Part shown: piece after piece, positions 55,888 to 64,000 of the stretch
Position numbering within the stretch: the stretch's first letter is position 1
How the letters are laid out: every line of letters begins with the position of its first letter
From: Dioszegia crocea
Taxonomy: Eukaryota; Basidiomycota; Tremellomycetes; Tremellales; Bulleribasidiaceae
Direction of reading: 5' to 3'
Length of the DNA stretch: 64,000 bases
Assembly: GCA_001600615.1 (NCBI GenBank)
Contig: BCKK01000007.1
Coordinates: 1,084,431-1,148,430, forward strand
Notes under the pieces: model-generated
What the model was told of the DNA's origin: nothing
What the model saw: the letters and a program-made list of their open reading frames with translations, nothing else
The model's database searches: none
Position numbers and translations under genes: made by a program

Positions 55888-57319
55888 CTAAGTGTGCATC
55901 TGCCTCAGTCCGCCTTCCTTACCCCACGCCTCGTCCCTATCGTCAAACACAGGCAACGCCGCCCTTTTCCTCACCCACACAGGCCTTGCCGTCGGCCCCA
56001 GATCCAACGCATCCCCTCCGTCCTCTGCTGACATCGGCAGACGAAGAGTGTAGATTGTCTCTTCGGAGTATAGCCTAGATTCGCGCGCTGATTCCGGGAC
56101 AGAAGAGTCGATGAGGAGCGGAGCGGGATCAGAGTTGGCAGTGGAGGATATAAGTGGGATAGGGATGTATGCTGCGACCCTACGACATCAGTGACCTTTC
56201 GTATACATCCACATGCTCCGTCAAAGGCTCACTGTTCGTATGCCTGTCCCAACATTCCCGTCCAACCATATATCCCACTGATCCCAGGCATGACCAATCT
56301 CCAAAATGCCGCCTCAGCATGCGATCCCGCAGCAGCCATCATTGTTCCCGGATCCATACTCTCCATACTTGGCCATGAGAGACCTTGTGTCACTCCGCCC
56401 GGCAAACCCGAGCCGGATATCCCTGGATTGCGATTCCGAGGTAAGGTTGATAATCGCGGAAAGAGGTGTAGGATCCGGGAAGGGAAGGGGGAGTCTGTGC
56501 CTGATGTTTGGGCGGTTAGGCGGGAGTCGATAGTGCGTAGAGTAGACGAAGAGAGGTCGAGAGGTGTGGGCCGAGTTGAGTTGGGAAGTTTGGGTTTATG
56601 GGGATTTGGGATGTAAGGGGGGAACAGGTCTGTGAGCTGCTTTGTCAATATGGACCAAAGGTGTGGAAGGGAGCGGGACATACAGGGGTATCCGTCTTGA
56701 CATACGCCACTATCACCTCTCGTTCTCTGTTCCCCTCATGCCCCTCCGTAAGGACAGGCCCATCCATCCTTAATGTCCCCCTAGCAGTCCAAAAAGACGC
56801 ATCATCCGTCATCCAACTGCTCCGTCTGCTGCTCTTGATCCCTTTGGCGTGTTCTCCGCCATCCCCTTTGCCACCAGTATCCACCTCGGCTATGACCGAG
56901 GAAGATATAGTCCCACCGTCGCTATCGCTGGAGTCAGAGGGTGGGGCGTTGAAGGTTCGAAGTGATAGATCCGATATGGATAGGCGGTAGCTGTATGTCG
57001 GATCGCGCCGCTTGGGAGTGACGAGTTCTGCCCTGCTTGAACCATCGATATCAGCGCCAAGGCTGATATGGTCCGGAGATGAGGGGCTCGAAAGGGGCTG
57101 GAGGTCCGAGCCAGACCCCGTCGTATCTGAGCCAGGGGATGCGGGAGTGAGAGTACCGATGATTCCGCTCGTAGTCGGATCGATAAGGATGATGGAGCCG
57201 GAATGTAGCCCATTGGTGGGTAAGGTGGGTAGAGGAGTTTCTCGTTGAGCCTGTAGGGTCTCTTGGTCGAACATAGAATCACCTCCTGCAGCCTCATGGG
57301 CAATCTGAGCCGTTTCCAT
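55888..57319 (-). CDS. Unknown protein, minus strand
   Basis: The frame is supported from 57382 to 55888 by three exons in phase. One intron ends TTGACAAAG before QLTDLFPPYIPNPHK, and another ends GATGTCGTAG before VAAYIPIPLIS. The C-terminus is RRxALPVFDDRDEAWGKEGG-like and ends at TAG 55888. No ATG lies upstream in frame before a stop, so I use ATG 57319 (METAQIAHEAAGG); the first exon may be missing. Ser/Pro-rich parts alternate with ordered patches (SGSIILIDPTTSGIIGTLTP; WRLVMPGISGIYGWTGML). No domain is recognised. Confidence 0.5.
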
Positions 57320-58070
57320 CGGATCTCGGGTAAAAGTGATAAGTATGATAGCTTCCTTTTCTGTATTATGATTCTCCACCACGGTACCCTCTTCTCAAAG
57401 GCAAGTTTGCAAGACCGAGCTTGAAGGTTGACGCTTACAGCCCCCTCACCCCTTTCCTTTTAGAGTTTCATCAACATGACAGCGAGTTTCAGGATCATAC
57501 CCTGGATGCAATCATTGATATTCGGGCCTCAAAATTAGGCTACTCACCTCTTCTGCCCTGTCGGATCCATCTCTCTCATCCCAGTAGCTTGGTACTCGAG
57601 GTAGTGATGGACAGTCCCAAAGCAGAGAGCTACAGAGAGTCGCAGGACCTCCTTTTGGGCAAGGAATGTACGCTTACGTTACCGCCTTCTCTTCCCTTGT
57701 GCGGTGTTTGCCACGTGGCTCCACTCCCACAGCTATCACTTGCCGCACTATATGATGCGAGTTTCTATACCATATCTACCAATCCATTATCTACCCTTAG
57801 CTGCATCTATCACTCAATCTACTACACACACATATCGACCCGTCTTGCACTTGTGAAACAACCGTCGAACTTATCCCCGTTTCACCTGTCTGCCCCCAGT
57901 CGTCTTTTGTTGTGCCTCGGGTCGTAGAGCTTCGTGCTTCTTTCAAAGTACCTTGTCTGTGACTCGAGAGACTGTCCGTCACTACGACTTCTCCACATTA
58001 CGCTACTACTTAAGTGAGACATATCAGTTTCCTTCCTATACCACCTATCAGAAGCTGAAGCAAGCAGAGT
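57320..58070. other. Intergenic between divergent genes
   Basis: Contains a 168-codon plus frame (57421-57927) that lacks an ATG and any similarity, plus the leader of the EDC1-like gene. Possibly also the missing first exon of the minus gene. Confidence 0.4.
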
Positions 58071-60086
58071 ATGATCCCTCACCCGACAACATCCCACCAT
58101 TCAAATCGCCAAAGCCAAAACCACCAATTGTCACCCTCACGCTCTGCACGCCGGATATTGAATCGTCCAGGCTTATCGTCCAGCCAACCACACGCCAATC
58201 CCCCCTCTTTGCCCATACTATCCCGCCCGAACTCATCTTCAGGATATCAACGTCCATCCAGCCGGACCCCTTCTACAAAGGTATCATCCCCTATACCATC
58301 ACTTGTCGCCTTACCTTCCCACACCCGACCAGTCTCACCATCATCTGGGCCTCAGTCTGATCTCGGCTCGGAGACACATACAAGACGAATGGCAGAACCC
58401 GTATCGCCTACTCCGACACCGCGGAAAGGCGCTCGGCGGAATGTCCGAGTCTCTCGACCTCGAGGTGTACCAGCGGGCAGGGCGGCGGAAGGGGAAGAGC
58501 CAGAGTCTGGAGAGACGCTTGGGAAAGATGCAGAGGAAGAGTTATTTGGGTTATTGGGAGTTGTCAGTCCGCCAGTGATACCCGTGGACAACATAAAGAG
58601 GGTCTCAGGACAAGGGGAGAGTGGAAGGAAGGGCGTTTTGGCAGTGAGGAAAGCGGATATTGAGGCGTCGGGATCGGGGTCAGGGGTGGAATCAGGAAAA
58701 AAGCCAAATGGACGGGGTAGGGTTAATGGGAATGGGGACGCCAAGGGAGAAACGAGGAAGAATGGGCCTAATACCCCATCCCGAGATCGGTCTGGAGCGC
58801 AGACACGGTCCAGAACGACCACAACTCACACGGCCGATTCAACAACTCAATCAGAGAGTGATACGCCTCTTCCAAACGCTTCGGGCTCACGCTCATCTAC
58901 ACCTCGACCCAAACAGGCCAAAGGTCGGAATTCCACCAAAGCCCAGGCACCTTCAAAGCCCATCTCGGGTTTATCTGCTCAACTGGCTTCACACCCTACT
59001 CCAACTCCCCTCCTTGCTCATCCTACACACACCAATAGTCTTACCCCCTCAAATTCATCATCATCCGCATTTGACACCTCTTCTCTCTCGCGGTCATTAC
59101 CTACAGAAGCGATATTTGCGCCCGGCCGGAAGGGAGGACAAGGGGATGGGTTCGGAGGAGGAATGATACCTCCTCCAATGCAGGCGAAGGGGTCAGGGAG
59201 GGGAAGGAAGAAGAAGGGGATGGGATTGGATAGTGAGGATGAGAGTAAAGTTTGGGATGCGCCGGGAGATCCTGGACCGTCTGTCGCTCAGGATCTGACT
59301 GTGAGTCCTTGTTCACGCTCCAGCATCAGCTTGTACCCACTCTCTGACTTCATGAGGAGAGAAATAAGCTGATGCATATAGTGGCAACAACGCCTGGGAT
59401 CGTATCCTAACGCCAATACTGAACCCGACAGCCCAATCCGTGCCTCCCCCAATTCCAACTCTACAAGCTCCAACTCGACCTCATCGAAAACTAAGAAATC
59501 TCGCCCCATCCCCACCCCATCTCCCCTGAACCCATCAACATCAACCTCACATATCCCCTCTCGTACCGCCACCCGTCCGAGCCATTCTAGACGATCATCA
59601 GCCGACGCCCTCCCTCTTGCTTCACACAGTCGACACCTCTCTTTCCCAACTTCGGCTACTCATGAATCCCATCAACCACAACCCCGACCAAATCGATCTC
59701 CAAATCCACCGTCGGCATATCCGTTATCTACATTCGATACAATGCCCCCCTTTAACCCGGCGTTGAATGTGCATAGGGCGCCACAGACGCCTGCGAAGGG
59801 CGGATTGGCGAGGAAATATGCAGTGATGGAATTACCGCTCTTGCAGGGCGGGTTTCCGAGATTGAACGGGGCGGGAGTAGGGAGTGGAGCAGGTGGGACT
59901 GGCGGTGGAGTAGGGGGAGGAGGAGGAAGTGCGATGGCATTGGGGAGTGGAGGAGCGGGAGGGAGTGCACCGATGTCGATTGGTCTGGGACCGGGTCAGG
60001 GACAAGGAGGGAATTACGCCGGCGCGAGCTTTCATAATTCGCCTCATGGTCGGGCGTTGCCTAAGCCTGACATGGAGGATTTCTAG
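58071..60086 (+). CDS. Disordered protein with EDC1/PNRC-type decapping motif
   Basis: Two exons, 58071-59300 and 59382-60086, join in phase to 644 aa. Nearly all of it is Ser/Pro/Gly/basic low complexity. The very C-terminus reads YAGASFHNSPHGRALPKP and DMEDF. It matches the short motif of fungal Edc1/Edc2 and metazoan PNRC: a Y-A-G-x-x-F activator followed by a proline-rich L-P-x-P that binds the EVH1 domain of Dcp1 and activates Dcp2. A conserved-looking island, DPGPSVAQDLTWQQRLGS, lies at the splice junction. The role as an mRNA decapping enhancer is inferred from the motif. The large size is unusual for Edc1, though basidiomycete versions are poorly known. Confidence 0.65.
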
Positions 60087-60794
60087 GCTGCGAGTAGGCG
60101 TCGAGGGGAAGGGAAGAGGGAAGGGGGTGTGATGCAGATGGGGAGGCTGGGAAGAGTGTCTGGGTGGAAGGGGTTTTCATGCCCACAGGTCAATCTACGT
60201 CGGTCAAACTATCAACGGGCTAGGATAACGGATCATGAAACTATGGAAACTGAGAGACGGGATCTCATGGGTGGAGGTGTTGGAGTAGATGAGAGCTGGA
60301 CAGGAGGTTAAGGAGGACGGGGTATGCGATCTGACAAGTCGTGTGGACTTGGAGAAGGGGTTGGTGCGCTGATTAAGGGAGGTGGAGAATGGGCGGGAGA
60401 GATATCGGCAGGTTCAACCCTGTGTACCGATGAAGGGGAAGTTTATGGAAACAGCGATGTAACTTGTTGTAACCAGCTTACGTTTCCGGTCAATCAGAGA
60501 TTGGGGGAATAGGAGCTGACTGTTGAACCTGCGCGCGAACAGCCTTGAAACGACCGACGTAGGGATACTCCTTTGGTCTCCCCGCGTTTAGAAAGAGGAG
60601 GAGTGCGAATTTCCAGAGACCGCCAAACCGCTAGACCGGAACCCCCTCGATTCTGACTCTATAGTCCGCCCATACGACTACCTCTTCCACTGCAACTCCC
60701 AAGACACACCGCTTCGCCACCGAAATCTTTCTTCCTGAAATCTACTTTCATTCTTTGCATCACTGCCACCAACCTTCCCTCTCAGCACGCTATC
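60087..60794. other. Intergenic, no gene seen
   Basis: 3' flank of the EDC1-like gene; G-rich on the plus strand early, then AT/GC mixed. No supported feature. Confidence 0.45.
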
Positions 60795-60968
60795 ATGTCA
60801 TTCCCAATGCCAACATCACTGCCCATGCCCACCGAAGATACTCGCACTCCACCGCTTTTCAGCCTACTCGGTTTAGAGCCGATCTCTCGTTCTCCTACAG
60901 CGGACGTGACTACAAGAGATCAGCGAGGGGCGACTTGTCATTGGACCTATCTGAAGGAAGGCTGGTAG
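60795..60968 (+). CDS. Small ORF, 57 aa
   Basis: ATG 60795 opens a 57-codon frame (MSFPMPTSLPMPTEDTRTPP onward) ending TAG 60966-60968, after a pyrimidine-rich leader that would suit a transcript start. No domain. It could be the first exon of a gene that includes the next ORF, but I could not find a splice that joins them in phase. Confidence 0.25.
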   Translation: MSFPMPTSLPMPTEDTRTPPLFSLLGLEPISRSPTADVTTRDQRGATCHWTYLKEGW

Positions 60969-61062
60969 CGTGGGATCCGAGTCGGCACGCATGGACACGA
61001 AACTTCGTCATTTGGTTTGCAGAATTCCAGTACTGACAAACCTGATTGCGAGGTCGACCATC

Positions 61063-61323
61063 ATGACCGACATTGACATCGAGGACATTGCGCAGGTTTC
61101 GCTTACTGTCATGCCGCTCTACACCTGGTCATCGCCCGAAAAACATCATTTCGACATCGATATTGGCGTTAGCACGCTGATCGGTGGCTTGGACGATACG
61201 GGGCAGCTTAGGCCAGGTGCCTTCTTGCACACTGACAAGCATCGCTATGTCTTCTCCGTCCCGCGGATGGATACTGAGTCAGGGGCGTTTCAGTACTTGG
61301 GGACAAGCACGGGGTGTGTATAA
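61063..61323 (+). CDS. Small ORF, 86 aa
   Basis: ATG 61063 to TAA near 61321-61323 reads MTDIDIEDIAQVSLTVMPLY and ends ...FQYLGTSTGCV, with alternating polar and hydrophobic residues like a beta-rich domain. No homology recognised. May belong with the preceding small ORF. Confidence 0.3.
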   Translation: MTDIDIEDIAQVSLTVMPLYTWSSPEKHHFDIDIGVSTLIGGLDDTGQLRPGAFLHTDKHRYVFSVPRMDTESGAFQYLGTSTGCV

Positions 61324-61615
61324 GTGGCGATTGACGTCGAGGGGTTTGAATGCTTGCAGACTGAGACCTGTCGTAGGCAACCGGTGTTAGGTAGAGGCTT
61401 GACGAGGTATTGAGGAGGTTACACCTGGAATAAGGTCGTAGACGTTGTCGTATGTATCAGCGTCCTTCGCGCTACTTCAGTCAGTATCTGCCAGTCGCAT
61501 TCTCTGGTCTCACCGGGGCCCTGCGAACCGAATCGATCAACAAAAGATGAATGTCATGCGCAGATGCTACTCTCAAACCCCGAGGAAGTACGATTACTTC
61601 CCCCCTTCCTCATAT

Positions 61616-62396
61616 CTACGCCCCCAACACCTCTACAGCATAAACCGTAACTCTCCCCTGATTATCGCTCGTCCCTTCAAATTCAAATTTGATCTCCGTC
61701 AACAGTGGTACGGTCCACCCCGAGTTCAATCGTTCCCTCATGACGCCCGACTCATTCGAGTCAACCCTCTCCACTCCAGCCCCATTACTCCGTTGCGTAC
61801 CCTTCCCTGCCGAATCGAGCGTCGACTCGATCGACTGCTGATATCCCGCCGGCAAACTATTGACTGCCGCAGCATGCATAGGCGCCGGCGAGGCCGATCC
61901 GTTCGGATTAGGTGGACGCTCAGTTTGGATAGTAAGGTCTTCGGTGGACATGGAAGTGTAGATGGGTAAAGGTTCGGTGGTGGGTGATATCAGGGTATTG
62001 GAGGGATATGGTATGCTATCTTCATCAGCACTGTCATCTCTCTAGAGCAGAGCTGACTTACTCAAAGATCTGCCTCGAAGATTTATCCTCAGGATACACT
62101 CTTCTCGCCATCATGAGTCCTAATTCCACATCGGAGCTACCCTCCTTCGGAGCAGTAGCTACATAGACCATGATGGAGCTAGCTGAAAAGCCGCCCTGAA
62201 ACGTAATTGCGAACCGACGGGCATTGGGTATTGGCGCAGGGAAGATGAGATGGATGAAGGATGGGACTGAGCTCGATGTCCATGCTGATTCTTGGGATGC
62301 GGAGGGGTTGAGTAGGTGCTTTTTGGAAGAGCCGGGTACGGTTGGAGAGGTCGCTATCCGTGTTTTGGGATCGAGAAGGGAGGTAGGGGAGGGCAT
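61616..62396 (-). CDS. NR2C2AP-like discoidin-fold protein
   Basis: Two exons join in phase (GA|C) from ATG 62396 to TAG 61616. Conserved blocks are KKHLLNPSASQESAW, FIHLIFPAPI, RFAITFQGGFSASS, RRVYPEDKSSRQIF and GRVTVYAVEVLG. This pattern of K-x-L-x-D/N, W, F-Q-G-G-F and Y-P-E-D followed by a terminal V-x-V-L-G is that of nuclear receptor 2C2-associated protein, a small F5/8-type (discoidin) fold protein. About 100 extra residues separate the YPED block from the last strand; they include TSMSTEDLTIQTERPP and look disordered. Molecular role unknown in fungi. Confidence 0.8.
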
Positions 62397-62715
62397 GACT
62401 GCTATGTGGGGCTGTTACTGGCTGCTGACTATCTTATATGGTCGATCTTGATAAGGGTGTTCGCTGGAACCATCTCGGTGATCAGATCTGTCAGCAAAAG
62501 TTGGTGACGTCTCGGACTGTGCCTGTGCCTAGTTACGGCACTCAATTTCCTAATGGCGGAGTGAGCTTGTTAGGAAATTGTCCTAATTCAATTGAACCCA
62601 AATTCATTAGGAATATCACTTTCCCACGGTCTCCCGACAAAAGTTGGCCCCGAGTTGCACCATTTTCGACAAGCGCCAGCGACTGCCCTACTCCAAGCTA
62701 ATCCCTATCAAAGCA
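62397..62715. other. Divergent promoter region
   Basis: Between NR2C2AP-like and mitoribosomal genes. A short inverted match (CCTAAT.../...ATTAGG) lies at 62540-62620. No gene. Confidence 0.45.
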
Positions 62716-63876
62716 ATGTCAAGAACAGCAGCAGCTCTCCTGCGCTCAGCGCCAACAACAGCTCGTGCCGCTCAGCGAATATCGCTAGCTGGAAAATCGA
62801 GCGCAGCGCGAGCAGGATTGAGCCTACCGTCCCGCCAAAACACCTCGGCATTCCATTCCTCCCCAATCCCCCTCGCACCCCGATCGCAAACCAACACTAT
62901 ATCCGTCGACCCCCGGATTTTAGACGGGACATCAGGGTTCTTACCGGCGGAGAATATTGATCGGTTGATTGAGTGGCAGACTGGATTATGGGAGCGATTA
63001 GCTGCGGAAGTGAGGAGTGAGTTTTTGGTATCCACTCGAGGCATTTAGCTAAGCTGATGCTTGTCAGATAATCCAGGCCTTTCAGATGTTAAGAGGAGAT
63101 GGGATGAGCAAGGGCTGGACATGACTAGTCTGCTTAACCAGACTGCTCGTGATCCAGCTTTGACGCTGGCGTTCAACTACGCGTCGGCACTCATCAATAA
63201 CAGTTATTTCCTCGAGAGCATTGTAGGTCTCAGTCGCTAGATCAATGATATGATTCAGATACTGATTCTCTTAGAATGCCTCGGATCCCCAGCTCATGCC
63301 CACTTATGTGCAAGATAACGCTGCGGCATTGAAGGAAAAGGCAGAAGCGTATGCTGAGGGAATCATGGGTGGGGGTTGGCTCTGGGTATGTCTCCCTTCC
63401 TCAAATCATCTTTGGAGTCACTGACAGATTTACAGCTCGTACGTACCGGAAACAACATACACGATATCGACATTGTCCCAACATTCGGATCAGGCACACT
63501 GCTCATCACCCAACGATCTCAACTCGGACGAGAGGACGTCCCACTCTTCGGAACTCCCTATTCATCATCCTACACCCCGGCCCCAGTCACTCCACGAGCT
63601 CCTTCTCCCGCTCCAACTCGCACACCCTCTCCTTCTGCCGAGTCGGAATCCACAGCCGCACCCGCCGCTCCCATCCCGCGCCCTGCCAACCAGGCATCGC
63701 AGCGACAACAGAACGAGCCCGGGAGGTCCCCTATCTACCCCGTCCCACTCGCCGTGCTGAATTTGCATGAGATGGCGTATCTGGGCTCAAAGTACGGCGT
63801 GTGGGATAAAAAGAAGTATGCGGGTGACTGGTTTGATAATTTGGATTGGTCAAGGGTGGGAAACAGGGGTAGATGA
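62716..63876 (+). CDS. Mitochondrial small-subunit ribosomal protein, SOD-like (mS42/mS43)
   Basis: Four or more exons join in phase from ATG 62716 (exon 1 62716-63016) to TGA 63874-63876. An Arg/Ala/Ser-rich presequence (MSRTAAALLRSAPTTARAAQ) targets mitochondria. The body is a degenerate Fe/Mn superoxide dismutase fold: LAFNYASALINNSYFLES, EGIMGGGWLWLV, and a C-terminal VLNLHEMAYLGSKYGVWDKK followed by YAGDWFDNLDWS. Metal ligands of true SODs are not all kept, which fits the Rsm26/Mrp1 proteins that form a dimer in the mitoribosomal small subunit. A long Pro/Ser/Thr insert (TPAPVTPRAPSPAPTRTPS) separates the last two blocks. mS42 versus mS43 cannot be decided by eye. Confidence 0.85.
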
Positions 63877-64000
63877 TGGAGCTTAGGAAGGAATGGTACA
63901 CCTATGTGTAAGGTGCAATGTATGAGATGGGTCCTATACCTATATGCTATGATGTTGATTGCTGGCAGCTTCGGTGGTACGCCATCTCGCATACTGACAT
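63877..64000. other. 3' flank to window end
   Basis: Short downstream stretch; nothing identified. Confidence 0.4.

Noticed and set aside
57421..57927. 168-codon plus frame
   Set aside because: No ATG start; translation looks random; lies between two divergent genes.
58352..58822. 156-codon minus frame inside the EDC1-like gene
   Set aside because: Shadow of low-complexity coding sequence on the other strand.
1..64000. CRISPR array, integrase, transposase or prophage
   Set aside because: No regularly spaced repeats of that kind and no mobile-element proteins were seen; the gene set is eukaryotic nuclear.

Overview
The window is nuclear DNA of a basidiomycete fungus, most likely a Tremellomycete (Cryptococcus/Kwoniella-like). 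Nearly every gene is broken by many short introns of about 45-60 nt. These open with GTRAGT-type donors, carry a CTGAC/CTGAT branch point close to the acceptor, and leave reading frames that only make sense after splicing. Genes are densely packed on both strands. There are no operons, no bacterial signals and no CRISPR array. Splice sites below were worked out by hand from donor, branch, acceptor and phase agreement.

Layout. 1-13 kb: the 3' part of a kinase-fold protein, the replication factor CDC45, the polysome-associated coiled-coil protein BFR1, and a very large WD40 protein resembling WDR7 (rabconnectin-3 beta). 13-16.5 kb: a looser accessory stretch with two diverged tandem copies of an unknown gene. 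16.5-24.7 kb: a complex I LYR subunit (NDUFB9-like), a small unknown membrane protein, an intron-containing histone H3 gene with an unusual tail, SAGA subunit SGF11, an annexin with a Pro/Gln/Tyr repeat head, and a tiny TOM6-like protein. 25-27.7 kb: two unknown, probably lineage-restricted genes. 28-35.3 kb: a PITH-domain protein, cytosolic asparaginyl-tRNA synthetase, a TATDN1-type nuclease, and an unknown protein whose N-terminus resembles a histone H3 tail.

36-43 kb: an intron-containing tRNA-Trp with a duplicated 5' half beside it, an ER HSP90 (GRP94-like, ending in HDEL), an isochorismatase-family hydrolase, and an ER-type Erv2-like sulfhydryl oxidase with a long LEA-like and acidic tail. 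43.5-50.5 kb: a 1048-residue disordered protein, an unknown coiled-coil protein, a decayed ATX1 copy, and an intact ATX1 copper chaperone. 50.8-64 kb: a secreted GH18 chitinase-like protein, a Cys-rich/acidic unknown protein, another unknown, a large disordered protein ending in an EDC1/PNRC-like decapping motif, an NR2C2AP-like discoidin-fold protein, and a mitoribosomal SOD-like protein (mS42/mS43).

Most genes are housekeeping and functionally unlinked. The ER HSP90 and the Erv2-like oxidase are both ER-lumen folding factors and lie within 2 kb of each other. CDC45 and H3, both S-phase genes, each carry an ACGCGT (MCB-type) site upstream. The most unusual observations are the histone H3 tail with three extra residues and no Ser28, the H3-like N-terminus on an unrelated protein, the tRNA-Trp half duplication, the ATX1 pseudogene, the tandem paralogues with conserved upstream DNA, and the oxidase with the LEA-like tail.
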